A DNA stretch of 7,115 bases from Alphaproteobacteria bacterium (GTDB lineage Bacteria; Pseudomonadota; Alphaproteobacteria; Thalassobaculales; Thalassobaculaceae), in assembly GCA_028822575.1 (NCBI GenBank), contig JAPKDN010000169.1:1-7115 (forward strand). The letters are read 5' to 3'. Positions 1 through 6,333 of the stretch are shown in pieces. The notes under the pieces are model-generated. The model did no database searches and was not told the origin of the DNA. It worked only from the letters and a program-made list of their open reading frames with translations. Position 1 is the stretch's first letter. Each line of letters begins with the position of its first letter. The position numbers were made by a program, and so were the translations under genes.

Positions 1-665
1 AATGGGGGGGTGTATTTTAGAAAACTTTCACATGCCTTACGCAGAGTATCGAAGGTGCGGCGGCCTTCGGCATGATTTGCGCAATTGTTTACAACCAAGC
101 GAATATCGGCGGCGGGATTGGCCAGAATCGTGATCTTAATGAACGCATAGGCATCGGTCAGGGACGTCGGCTCCGTTGTGGTGACGACGATGATTTGGCC
201 GGCGCGACTGGACAGTCCTCTGACCGTGCGATCGATCCCGGCGCCAAGGTCCATGATCACCTGGTCATAATCATCCGACAAATGCACCAGATCCGTGCCG
301 AGCCTAGCTAGGCGGCTGGGCGGCAGTGCGGCCAAGGTGCCGGAGCCGGAGCGCCCCGCCAACACATCGAAATTACCGTCTGGGCAATGGATCTTCGCTT
401 GCGCCAGGGTTATGCGCCCAGAAATAACGCCGCCAAGGTCGCGCTGGGGCATCAGGCCCAGCTGGATATCCACATTTGCCAGGCCTAGATCTGCGTCAAA
501 GAGCAACGCGCGCTGGCCATGTTGGGCGAAGGCATGCGTGAGTGTGACCGAGAACCAGGTCTTACCGACCCCTCCCTTACCGGATGCGACGGCGATGATG
601 TTGCGCCCTTTCTTCAGTGGCTGTGACGTGCCTTGGGCGGACTTGACGTCGGGAGATACGTTCAT
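1..665 (-). CDS. flhG: FlhG (FleN/YlxH) MinD-like flagellar-number ATPase, 5' part only
   Basis: This minus-strand frame starts at ATG 665-663 and stays open to the window edge: 221 codons, with the C-terminus missing. A P-loop of the deviant Walker A type, KGGVGKT, is at residues 30-36. It is followed by FDADLGLANVDIQLGL at 56-71, the hallmark of the MinD/ParA/FlhG family, and DLGAGID at 139-145 (Walker B/switch II). FlhG is known as a membrane-associated ATPase that limits flagellar number and works with FlhF. The position directly after flhF supports flhG over a cell-division minD or a plasmid parA. The start is supported by AAGGA nine bases upstream and an in-frame TAG at 695-693. The N-terminal 29 residues lack the DQAxxLR motif with which canonical FlhG stimulates FlhF. 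It may be transcribed both from the operon and from the sigma-54-like promoter at 814-830. Other names used for such proteins are FleN, YlxH and 'MinD/ParA family protein'. Confidence 0.9.
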   Translation of the reverse strand, partial: MNVSPDVKSAQGTSQPLKKGRNIIAVASGKGGVGKTWFSVTLTHAFAQHGQRALLFDADLGLANVDIQLGLMPQRDLGGVISGRITLAQAKIHCPDGNFDVLAGRSGSGTLAALPPSRLARLGTDLVHLSDDYDQVIMDLGAGIDRTVRGLSSRAGQIIVVTTTEPTSLTDAYAFIKITILANPAADIRLVVNNCANHAEGRRTFDTLRKACESFLKYTPP

Positions 666-674
666 ATCCGAGCA

Positions 675-679
675 TCCTT
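675..679 (-). promoter_or_regulatory. Ribosome binding site of flhG
   Basis: AAGGA lies nine bases upstream of the ATG at 665-663. It fixes this start, because another ATG at 676-674 is in a different frame and an in-frame TAG at 695-693 closes the frame upstream. Confidence 0.6.
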
Positions 680-749
680 GGTTGTTGGCGCGCTAGTTAC
701 GCTTCGATGTAGGGGCCGGCGTTTTGGCCAGGTATTCAACGCTCGAGGC

Positions 750-1745
750 CTAGGGATGGATCCGGCGTTTCTTTGCCGCGTGGCGTCCAAGTGCGTCGTC
801 GTCCGCTTCCGGGAGCAATAGTCGTGCCAGAGCAACGGGATTGAGAGGTTTTAATCCGTCGGTGACGTTTGGACCTACGCCGGCGCCACAAATCGCGAGT
901 TCCCCGGCACTAGCCGCGCTCAGCAGAGCACCATGGCGGCGGGCAACGTCAATGCGGGTGACAATCAATTTTCGCGCACCGAGATCCCGGTAAGCTTCCG
1001 CAAGGTCGCCTGCTTCAAGCGAATCGGTCCCGTCCGAGAGTAGGAGGACAACATCAGCATCAACGGCTTCTATTAACTGCTGTTGGCGGGTAAAGTCGCG
1101 TTCATCGAAAGGGTTTCCGCCGGCGCAATCGATGATCGTCGCCGCTTTTGGGTCACCCGCGGCAATAGCATCGCGCAGCGCCTCCGGATCGCCCGCGCTC
1201 ATCAGGTCGATTTTGAGGATTTTGGTGAATGCCTCGAGTTGCTGAAATCCACCCGCGCGGATTGTATCGGTGGTGATCACGTTGATTGGTCGCCGGGCCA
1301 TAACCGCTTGGGTGGCGAGCTTGGCTGTCGTTACGGTTTTTCCGGCTCCCGGCAGGCCGACCAGCAGGGTGGCCCCAGCGGTTTTTGTGTTCGGAACGGG
1401 GACGAAATTGAACACTTGGTCAAAAGCGCCCGCGAGGGTCAGGTGAGTTTGACCCATGGATAGATTATTGGCGATTGCAAGGATTTGATCGGTTACCGCT
1501 CCTGGCACCCCATGGCGGGAGAGCGCATCACTGATGGCATCCATAGACTCAGGAAATTCGTCGAACCCAAGCTCTTCCTCGAAGCTTTTCTCTTCCTCTA
1601 CAAGGTCGATTGCGGCGGTGATTCGCACCCCTAATCCGTTTTCACCCTTTTGCGAGGAAACGATGATGGCATCATCGCCAAAATGCTCCTTGACCATGCT
1701 CATGGCCTCGGACATCGATGGTGCCGAGAATGTTTTCAGCCGCAT
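750..1745 (-). CDS. flhF: FlhF, SRP-type GTPase for flagellar placement (divergent)
   Basis: FlhF is a signal-recognition-particle-type GTPase that recruits early flagellar parts to the correct site, usually the pole. I chose the start at MRLKTF (331 residues) because the family's N-terminal B domain begins this way. An in-frame ATG at 1769 would add eight residues (MHQANGYA). Residues 1-45 are the B domain, 47-70 an acidic linker (VEEEKSFEEELGF), and about 70-331 the NG GTPase domain. Motifs seen are G1 GLPGAGKT at 130-137, G2 DTIRAGGFQQLEAF at 160-173, G3 DCAGG at 206-210, G4 TRID at 263-266, and a G5-like GAGVGPNVTDGLKPL at 287-301. G3 and G4 differ from the usual DTAGR and TKxD, so guanine recognition or hydrolysis may be altered. 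The gene is shorter than many FlhF proteins because the linker is short. It follows flhA by 52 bases and precedes flhG by 84. Its 3' end contains a sigma-54 promoter consensus. Confidence 0.9.
   Translation of the reverse strand: MRLKTFSAPSMSEAMSMVKEHFGDDAIIVSSQKGENGLGVRITAAIDLVEEEKSFEEELGFDEFPESMDAISDALSRHGVPGAVTDQILAIANNLSMGQTHLTLAGAFDQVFNFVPVPNTKTAGATLLVGLPGAGKTVTTAKLATQAVMARRPINVITTDTIRAGGFQQLEAFTKILKIDLMSAGDPEALRDAIAAGDPKAATIIDCAGGNPFDERDFTRQQQLIEAVDADVVLLLSDGTDSLEAGDLAEAYRDLGARKLIVTRIDVARRHGALLSAASAGELAICGAGVGPNVTDGLKPLNPVALARLLLPEADDDALGRHAAKKRRIHP
814..830 (-). promoter_or_regulatory. Sigma-54 (RpoN) promoter inside the 3' end of flhF, directed at flhG
   Basis: Read on the minus strand, the site is CTGGCACGACTATTGCT. 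It matches YTGGCACG-N4-TTGCW at every constrained position, with the -24 GG at 828-827, the -12 GC at 816-815 and the obligatory ten-base spacing. Transcription would start near 803, leaving a leader of about 138 bases before the flhG ATG. The same bases encode part of LALARLLLPE of FlhF, so a coding coincidence is possible, but a match this complete is very unlikely by chance in 7 kb. The local activator FlbD is an RpoN-dependent regulator of flagellar genes, which makes the site functionally sensible. I could not assign an FlbD binding site with confidence. Confidence 0.7.
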
Positions 1746-1798
1746 CGCATATCCGTTCGCCTGATGCATTCGCGCTCACGCTTCACCACTTTCGCCAT
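1736..1798 (-). other. Possible 20-codon coupling mini-ORF between flhA and flhF
   Basis: An ATG at 1798-1796 shares its A with the flhA stop (TGATG). The frame reads MAKVVKRERECIRRTDMRCG and ends at TGA 1738-1736, nine bases past the first base of the flhF ATG at 1745. It is not in the flhF frame. Ribosomes leaving flhA could pass through it and release next to the flhF start, which lacks a good Shine-Dalgarno. The peptide resembles nothing I know. Coupling is inferred from geometry alone, and the frame could be chance. Confidence 0.25.
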
Positions 1799-3921
1799 CA
1801 GACTTGCCCCAGGGTTCTGATCTTGGCCTTGGGATGTATTTCGTTCTGAGACATGATGACGGTCTGCGGTCTGAAGCGTTCAATGATCGAGCGCACGAAG
1901 GGTCTTGCCGCCGGTGATGTCAACATTACCGGCGCCTCGCCTGCTTGGCCGAATTGATCCATCACCGTGCGTACATTCGAAATGAACTGCTGCAACAGGC
2001 TTGGGGGCATGGATAATTGTCGGTCATCACCCTGTCCGATAATCGATTCCGCGAAGGTTTGCTCCCAGTCCGGGGACATGGTCACGAGGGGGATGGAGCC
2101 GTCGGGGCTGGCATTTTGCTCGCTGATTTGTCGGGCCAGTCGAACGCGGACGTGCTCGGTGAGCTGGGTAACGTTTCGAGTGAAGGCACAGGCTTCAGAG
2201 ACTCCTTCCAGAATTGTTGGCAGGTCCCGTATAGAAACCCGTTCACCAAGGAGATTCTGCAGCACGCGCTGTACGCCGCCGACCGCGATCATGGTTGGCA
2301 CCACGTCTCCAACTAGTTTCTGATGTTGTGGAGGCAGCTCATCTAGTAGCTTTTGGGTCTCCGTATAGGACAGAAGTTCCGGCATGTTGTCGCGAATCAC
2401 CTCGGTGATATGCGTTGTAACCACCGTTGAGGGGTCGACCACCGTATAACCTTTGAACATCGCTTCCTCGCGATTGTCCGGATCCACCCACATCGCCGGT
2501 AACCCAAAAGTGGGCTCTACGGTCTCGGTACCTGGGAGGTCGATGGGCTGTCCACCCGGATCCATAACAAGGAGCCTGTTTGACCTGATGTCGCCCCGGC
2601 CGACCTCGATCTCCTTGATTCGGATGACATAGGTGTTCGCTGGCAACTGCAAATTATCCTGGATACGGACTTGAGGCATGATGAAGCCGCTCTCGGCCGC
2701 CAGTTGTCGGCGGAGCGATTTGATCTGATCGGTCAGGCGCTGACCCTCGGTCTCGGCGCTGACGAGGGGCAGGAGGCCGTAGCCAAGTTCCAGGCGAACC
2801 AAATCGATATGGAGCGCCGATGAGATCGGTTCCTCCAGCAGCGGCGCGTTCTGATCTCCCAGGGCCAACATCTCGGCTTTTTCGACGGCTTCGTCTCGGC
2901 TGCGTTTCAGCAGGAAACCGCCTCCACCTATCAGGATCGCCAGGCCCACAAATGGGATCATTGGGATCCCGGGAAGGAGTGAGAGAATCACCATGAGAAA
3001 CGAACTCAACGCCAGTGCCTTGGGGTAACCACCGAGCTGGCTGAATATCGCCTTGTCCGTCGAGCCGGAGGTTCCGCTTTTGGTGACCAGCATGCCGGCG
3101 GCGGTGGAGACAATAAGCGCTGGAATTTGGCTGACCAAACCATCGCCTACTGTCAGCAACGTATAGGTCTGTGTCGCCTGGCTGAAATCCAAACCCTGTT
3201 GGGCGATTCCAATGATGATTCCGCCGATCACGTTGATCATGGTGATGAGCAGGCCGGCGATGGCATCGCCGCGCACGAACTTTGACGCGCCATCCATCGC
3301 GCCGAAAAACGTGCTTTCGGAATTTAAGTCCTCGCGGCGCGTACGGGCCTCGTCCTCGTTGATCAGGCCGGAAGAGAGATCGGCGTCGATGGCCATCTGC
3401 TTGCCGGGCATCGCGTCCAGGCTGAAGCGCGCCGAAACTTCGGCGATACGCCCTGAACCCTTGGTGATAACGATGAAATTCACGATCACGAGAATCGCGA
3501 AGACGATAACGCCAATCACCGGATTGCCGGCCATCATGAATTGGCCGAAAGCTTCGATCACCTGCCCAGCGGCGTCGGTGCCGGTATGGCCTTCAGCGAG
3601 GATTAGGCGCGTCGATGCCAGATTGAGCGATAGCCTCAGCATGGTCGCGATCAATAGGATCATCGGAAAAGCGTTGAAATCCAAAGGTCTCGTGATGAAT
3701 AAGACCGTCATCAAAATCAAAACTGAAAAAGCGATCGAGATACCGAGCGTTAAATCAAGAAGCCAGGTCGGCATCGGCAGTATAAGAACCGACAGAATCG
3801 CGACGACGCCCAACGCGAGCGCAATATCGCCGCGCTTGGAGATCTGTGCGAGAATATCGGACCCAGAAAAACCAACGCCACCTGCGCCTTCTTTTTGTCC
3901 TTCGTTAGATGCATCCGTCAT
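1798..3921 (-). CDS. flhA: FlhA, flagellar type III export gate protein
   Basis: FlhA is the large membrane component of the flagellar export gate. It couples ion flow to secretion and docks chaperone-substrate complexes. The protein has 707 residues, normal for the family. Hydrophobic segments lie near residues 33-50, 54-75, 84-103, 135-153, 220-240, 262-279, 302-317 and 322-338, giving the expected eight. The FHIPEP-family core is clear: RLSLNLASTRLILAEGH at 96-112, then the cytoplasmic loop with SGRIAEVSARFSLDAMPGKQ (156-175) and MAIDADL (176-182). GDGLVSQIPALIVSTAAG (259-276) is also conserved. Residues from about 340 to 707 form the soluble C-terminal domain, including VDPSTVVTTHITEVI and DLPTILEG. 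The ATG at 3921-3919 is preceded in frame by TAG 3930-3928 and has only a weak AGG a few bases upstream, so translation may depend on flbD. The gene follows flbD by 36 bases. Its TGA at 1800-1798 overlaps an ATG of a 20-codon mini-ORF. A non-flagellar type III homologue is unlikely given the neighbours. Confidence 0.98.
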   Translation of the reverse strand: MTDASNEGQKEGAGGVGFSGSDILAQISKRGDIALALGVVAILSVLILPMPTWLLDLTLGISIAFSVLILMTVLFITRPLDFNAFPMILLIATMLRLSLNLASTRLILAEGHTGTDAAGQVIEAFGQFMMAGNPVIGVIVFAILVIVNFIVITKGSGRIAEVSARFSLDAMPGKQMAIDADLSSGLINEDEARTRREDLNSESTFFGAMDGASKFVRGDAIAGLLITMINVIGGIIIGIAQQGLDFSQATQTYTLLTVGDGLVSQIPALIVSTAAGMLVTKSGTSGSTDKAIFSQLGGYPKALALSSFLMVILSLLPGIPMIPFVGLAILIGGGGFLLKRSRDEAVEKAEMLALGDQNAPLLEEPISSALHIDLVRLELGYGLLPLVSAETEGQRLTDQIKSLRRQLAAESGFIMPQVRIQDNLQLPANTYVIRIKEIEVGRGDIRSNRLLVMDPGGQPIDLPGTETVEPTFGLPAMWVDPDNREEAMFKGYTVVDPSTVVTTHITEVIRDNMPELLSYTETQKLLDELPPQHQKLVGDVVPTMIAVGGVQRVLQNLLGERVSIRDLPTILEGVSEACAFTRNVTQLTEHVRVRLARQISEQNASPDGSIPLVTMSPDWEQTFAESIIGQGDDRQLSMPPSLLQQFISNVRTVMDQFGQAGEAPVMLTSPAARPFVRSIIERFRPQTVIMSQNEIHPKAKIRTLGQV

Positions 3922-3957
3922 CGTAACCTATCGATGATTGTTGGCGTCAGGCATGTT

Positions 3958-5376
3958 TTACACGTGGGCCCGTTCCCCGTCGCCGGGAGATCGTACCTGT
4001 AGCCCGGCCTCCGAATAGGCCTTGAGCTTGTTTCGAAGCGTGCGTATCGAAATCCCTAGGATCGTGGCCGCGTGAGTTCGATTGCCAAGGCAATGCTCAA
4101 GCGTATTGATGATCAACTGCCGTTCAACATCTGCGACGGTCCTACCTACCATTGGGGTGCTCTCGTCGTCATCATCCGCGGGCATCGGATTGCTAAGCAT
4201 TGGAGGGGGCGCGGCCGCTGATGCGACGGCCTCGCCCCATGGTGGCAAGGGCGAGGCGATGGGCTCCGCTGATTTAGCTGCGCCGGTCAACGTGATGGAT
4301 TCATCATCGATCTCGTCACCAGCTGAGAGAAGCACCGCGCGATGCATGGTGTTCTCCAACTCTCGGACATTGCCGCGCCAGTGATGGCCCTCGAGGCGCT
4401 TCATTGCGCTTTTGGAGATTGGGCGACAGGGAAGACCATTGGCCTCGGCGTATTTGTCGCCGAAATGTTCAGCCAAGACTCGAATGTCCGCTGGTCGAGC
4501 GCGCAAAGGGGGTAGCTGAAGATTGAAGACGTTGAGTCGAAAATACAGATCTTCGCGAAATTTTCCCTCTGAAACGTGGCGTTCGAGATTGCGATTGGAG
4601 GTGGCGATCACACGAATATCGATCTTCACGGGTTGTGAGCCGCCCACGCGGTCGATTTCTCGTTCCTGGACTGCGCGTAATAGTTTGGCTTGCAGGCGGA
4701 TGTCCATTTCGCTGATTTCATCAAGCAGCAGAGTGCCGCCATCTGCTTCCTCGAACTTGCCAACGCGCCGTGCCACGGCTCCGGTGAAGGCGCCTTTTTC
4801 ATGTCCAAACAACTCCGACTCCAGTAGATTATCCGGAATCGCGGCGCAGTTGACCGAGACGAATTTCTCACCACTGCGCTTACTTTTCGAATGAATGTAG
4901 CGAGCTAAAACCTCTTTACCCGTTCCCGAATCACCGGTGACCAGCACGTTGGCGTCAGATGGGGCAATTTGGTTGGCGAGTTTTAAGGTCCCGGCCATCA
5001 CTGGATCCTTGAAAATAACCGAGGTTTGCTCTTCGGAGACGGCTTGTAGGACGGCGGCGATCATTTCAGGATTTGGGGGGAGTGGGATGTATTCCATGGC
5101 GCCTGCCTTGATGGCGGCGACAGCGGCGTCAGGATCATTGCTGACTCCGCAAGCGACGACCGGGGTGTTGATCCGCTCGTCCCTCATGCTGCGCATGAAC
5201 TTGGCGACCGACAGTTTGATGTCGATCATGACCAGATCCGCGCCTTGACCACCGCGCAGCGCATGCAGCCCGGCGTCGATACTATCGACCTGACTGACCT
5301 TCGCGCCTCGCGCAATCGCGATCTGGCCGGCAGTGCTGATATGCCCTTCGAGCATCCCAACGATCAGCAACCGCAT
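3958..5376 (-). CDS. flbD: FlbD, sigma-54-dependent flagellar transcription activator
   Basis: FlbD is an NtrC-family regulator that activates RpoN-dependent late flagellar genes and can repress early ones. In Caulobacter it is controlled by FliX rather than by classic phosphorylation. The 472 residues fall into a receiver-like domain (1-113), an AAA+ domain (about 124-360), an Ala/Pro-rich linker with an Asp run (about 365-412) and a Fis-type helix-turn-helix (about 418-455, containing RTHAATILGISIRTLRN). The AAA+ motifs are intact: Walker A GDSGTGKE at 148-155, the sigma-54 contact loop GAFTGA at 195-200 and Walker B GGTLLLDEI at 213-221. The receiver keeps an Asp at position 52, but the acidic pair near residues 7-8 is Gly-Met and the usual Lys near 99 is Leu. 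The start is set by AAGGGAG six bases upstream of ATG 5376-5374. The gene lies between motA and flhA, as expected for a flagellar regulator. A generic NtrC-like regulator is less likely because of the locus and the degenerate receiver. Confidence 0.93.
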   Translation of the reverse strand: MRLLIVGMLEGHISTAGQIAIARGAKVSQVDSIDAGLHALRGGQGADLVMIDIKLSVAKFMRSMRDERINTPVVACGVSNDPDAAVAAIKAGAMEYIPLPPNPEMIAAVLQAVSEEQTSVIFKDPVMAGTLKLANQIAPSDANVLVTGDSGTGKEVLARYIHSKSKRSGEKFVSVNCAAIPDNLLESELFGHEKGAFTGAVARRVGKFEEADGGTLLLDEISEMDIRLQAKLLRAVQEREIDRVGGSQPVKIDIRVIATSNRNLERHVSEGKFREDLYFRLNVFNLQLPPLRARPADIRVLAEHFGDKYAEANGLPCRPISKSAMKRLEGHHWRGNVRELENTMHRAVLLSAGDEIDDESITLTGAAKSAEPIASPLPPWGEAVASAAAPPPMLSNPMPADDDDESTPMVGRTVADVERQLIINTLEHCLGNRTHAATILGISIRTLRNKLKAYSEAGLQVRSPGDGERAHV

Positions 5377-5382
5377 GGCACT

Positions 5383-5389
5383 CTCCCTT
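5383..5389 (-). promoter_or_regulatory. Strong ribosome binding site of flbD
   Basis: AAGGGAG lies six bases upstream of the flbD ATG. It is one of the two best Shine-Dalgarno sequences in the window, so FlbD may be translated independently of motA. Confidence 0.65.
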
Positions 5390-5406
5390 GTCTTTCTAGT
5401 TCTGAC

Positions 5407-5417
5407 GGCGGACCGCC
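5407..5417. repeat. Short perfect palindrome in the motA-flbD gap
   Basis: GGCGGACCGCC on the plus strand reads as GGCGGTCCGCC on the minus strand: five-base arms around one central base. It sits between the motA stop and the flbD ribosome binding site. It could form a small hairpin (four base pairs, three-base loop) or bind a dimeric regulator. No T run follows, so it is not a standard terminator. It may be chance in GC-rich DNA. Confidence 0.3.
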
Positions 5418-5425
5418 TGCAGTAT

Positions 5426-6277
5426 TCATCCGAAGTAGTCGAGCCGCTCTGACAGCGGCAGCTTCGTATTTAAATAGGTTTCTAGCAGGCGAGGGTTTTC
5501 TTGCCGGCAAACCGATAGCGCGCCTGCCAGATAGATTTCACAAACCAGGATTTCCTCCGTGGTATTGCGATCCAATTTGGCGGCAATGGGCGCGAAGATC
5601 ATGTAGGCCATGACGGCGCCATAGAACGTCGTAAGGAGGGCCACCGCCATGGCGGGGCCGATTTGCGATGGATCATCGAGATTGCCGAGCAATTGGATCA
5701 AGCCTACTAAAGTTCCTATCAACCCCATCGCTGGCGCGACCTCTGCCGAGCGCCTTAGCACGCTGGCCATTCGCTCCCGACGATCCGCGATCGCTTCGAC
5801 TTCTCGCTTCAGGACCCGAGATACCTGTACCTCGTCGCCACCATCGACGGTCAGTGCGATAGCCCTTTGAAGAAATGGTTCGCTACGAAGTTGTGGAAGC
5901 GAAGACTCCAGAGCTAGTACGCCGTGTTCCCGGCTAATCGAGGCGAGGTGCAGAATTCGCTCACATGCGGGGCGAGCCTCCTGGCTTTTGGGAAACATGG
6001 TTACCGCGATTTGGCCCATGGCAGCCAAAACCTCGCGAATGGTGAAAGAGACCATGGTCACCGCGAATGTGCCCAATAGGACGATCAACAGGGCGGGGGT
6101 GTTATAGAAGGAACTGACCGAACCTCCCGTCACCAAGGCGGTAGCGATCAGCGCGAAAGCAAATATCAAACCAAGCACCAAGGCAGCGTCAAACCCACGG
6201 TGGGATGGCGGCAGCTCAAGTTTCCGCGCAGTCCGGCGGCTTATATATTCGGTGGTGTGGCCAGCCGTGTCAGCCAT
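5426..6277 (-). CDS. motA: MotA/PomA-type flagellar stator protein
   Basis: MotA/PomA proteins form, with MotB/PomB, the inner-membrane ion channel that drives flagellar rotation by pushing on FliG. The protein has 283 residues. Four membrane segments lie near 31-50, 60-79, 180-199 and 208-230, with the large cytoplasmic loop between the second and third. VAPAMGLIGTLVGL (180-193) and IGPAMAVALLTTFYGA (206-221) closely resemble Vibrio PomA as I remember it. Prolines at 182 and 230 correspond to the conserved functional prolines of MotA. The loop carries SREHGVLALE (115-124), with the Arg and Glu type of residues that contact FliG. An N-terminal extension of about 27 residues, rich in Arg, Lys and Glu, precedes the first membrane segment and is longer than in PomA. 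The coupling ion cannot be decided from this. No motB is adjacent. An AAAGG lies about nine bases upstream of the ATG. An ATG at 6284-6282 opens an overlapping five-codon frame (MING-stop), which might link initiation. A TolQ/ExbB protein is unlikely given these motifs. Confidence 0.88.
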   Translation of the reverse strand: MADTAGHTTEYISRRTARKLELPPSHRGFDAALVLGLIFAFALIATALVTGGSVSSFYNTPALLIVLLGTFAVTMVSFTIREVLAAMGQIAVTMFPKSQEARPACERILHLASISREHGVLALESSLPQLRSEPFLQRAIALTVDGGDEVQVSRVLKREVEAIADRRERMASVLRRSAEVAPAMGLIGTLVGLIQLLGNLDDPSQIGPAMAVALLTTFYGAVMAYMIFAPIAAKLDRNTTEEILVCEIYLAGALSVCRQENPRLLETYLNTKLPLSERLDYFG

Positions 6278-6305
6278 TGATCATGACCTTTCCATGCGAG
6301 AAACC

Positions 6306-6320
6306 CGCGCGCGTGTGTAC
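6306..6320. repeat. Alternating pyrimidine-purine tract in the fliN-motA gap
   Basis: CGCGCGCGTGTGTAC is 15 bases of unbroken pyrimidine-purine alternation, the type of sequence that favours left-handed Z-DNA. It lies in the 56-base gap between fliN and motA. No function is implied by the sequence alone. Confidence 0.4.
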
Positions 6321-6333
6321 CATTCTAATCCGG

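Noticed and set aside
4..10. A run of seven G in the flhG coding frame, a possible phase-variation tract
   Set aside because: It encodes the ordinary Thr-Pro-Pro of the FlhG family, and seven bases is short for a hypermutable tract.
72..696. Overlapping plus-strand open frames at the start of the window
   Set aside because: The minus strand here encodes a clear MinD/FlhG protein with KGGVGKT and DADLGLANVD; the plus frames are its antisense.
1767..1769. First in-frame ATG as the flhF start
   Set aside because: It remains possible, but FlhF proteins typically begin at the MRLKTF-like motif, and this ATG has no better ribosome binding site.
3390..3405. TGGCCATCTGCTTGCC on the plus strand, with GG-N10-GC spacing
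   Set aside because: The -24 half has lost the ACG of TGGCACG, it is antisense within flhA, and it falls in the codons of the highly conserved MPGKQMAID segment.
3212..3937. A 241-codon open frame on the plus strand
   Set aside because: It lies fully antisense to the conserved flhA membrane domain and its translation resembles no known protein; it is a shadow of flhA codon use.
4759..4775. TGGCACGGCGCGTTGGC on the minus strand inside flbD, resembling a sigma-54 promoter
   Set aside because: The spacing is one base too long and the -12 GC is missing; the bases encode the segment just after GAFTGA.
4626..4874. An 82-codon minus-strand frame overlapping flbD in another frame
   Set aside because: It lies inside the conserved AAA+ region of flbD and has no family features.
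5375..5390. TGGCACTCTCCCTTGT on the plus strand, resembling a sigma-54 promoter
   Set aside because: The TTG is one base too far from TGGCAC for the -24/-12 spacing, the -12 GC is absent, and it points antisense into the motA end.
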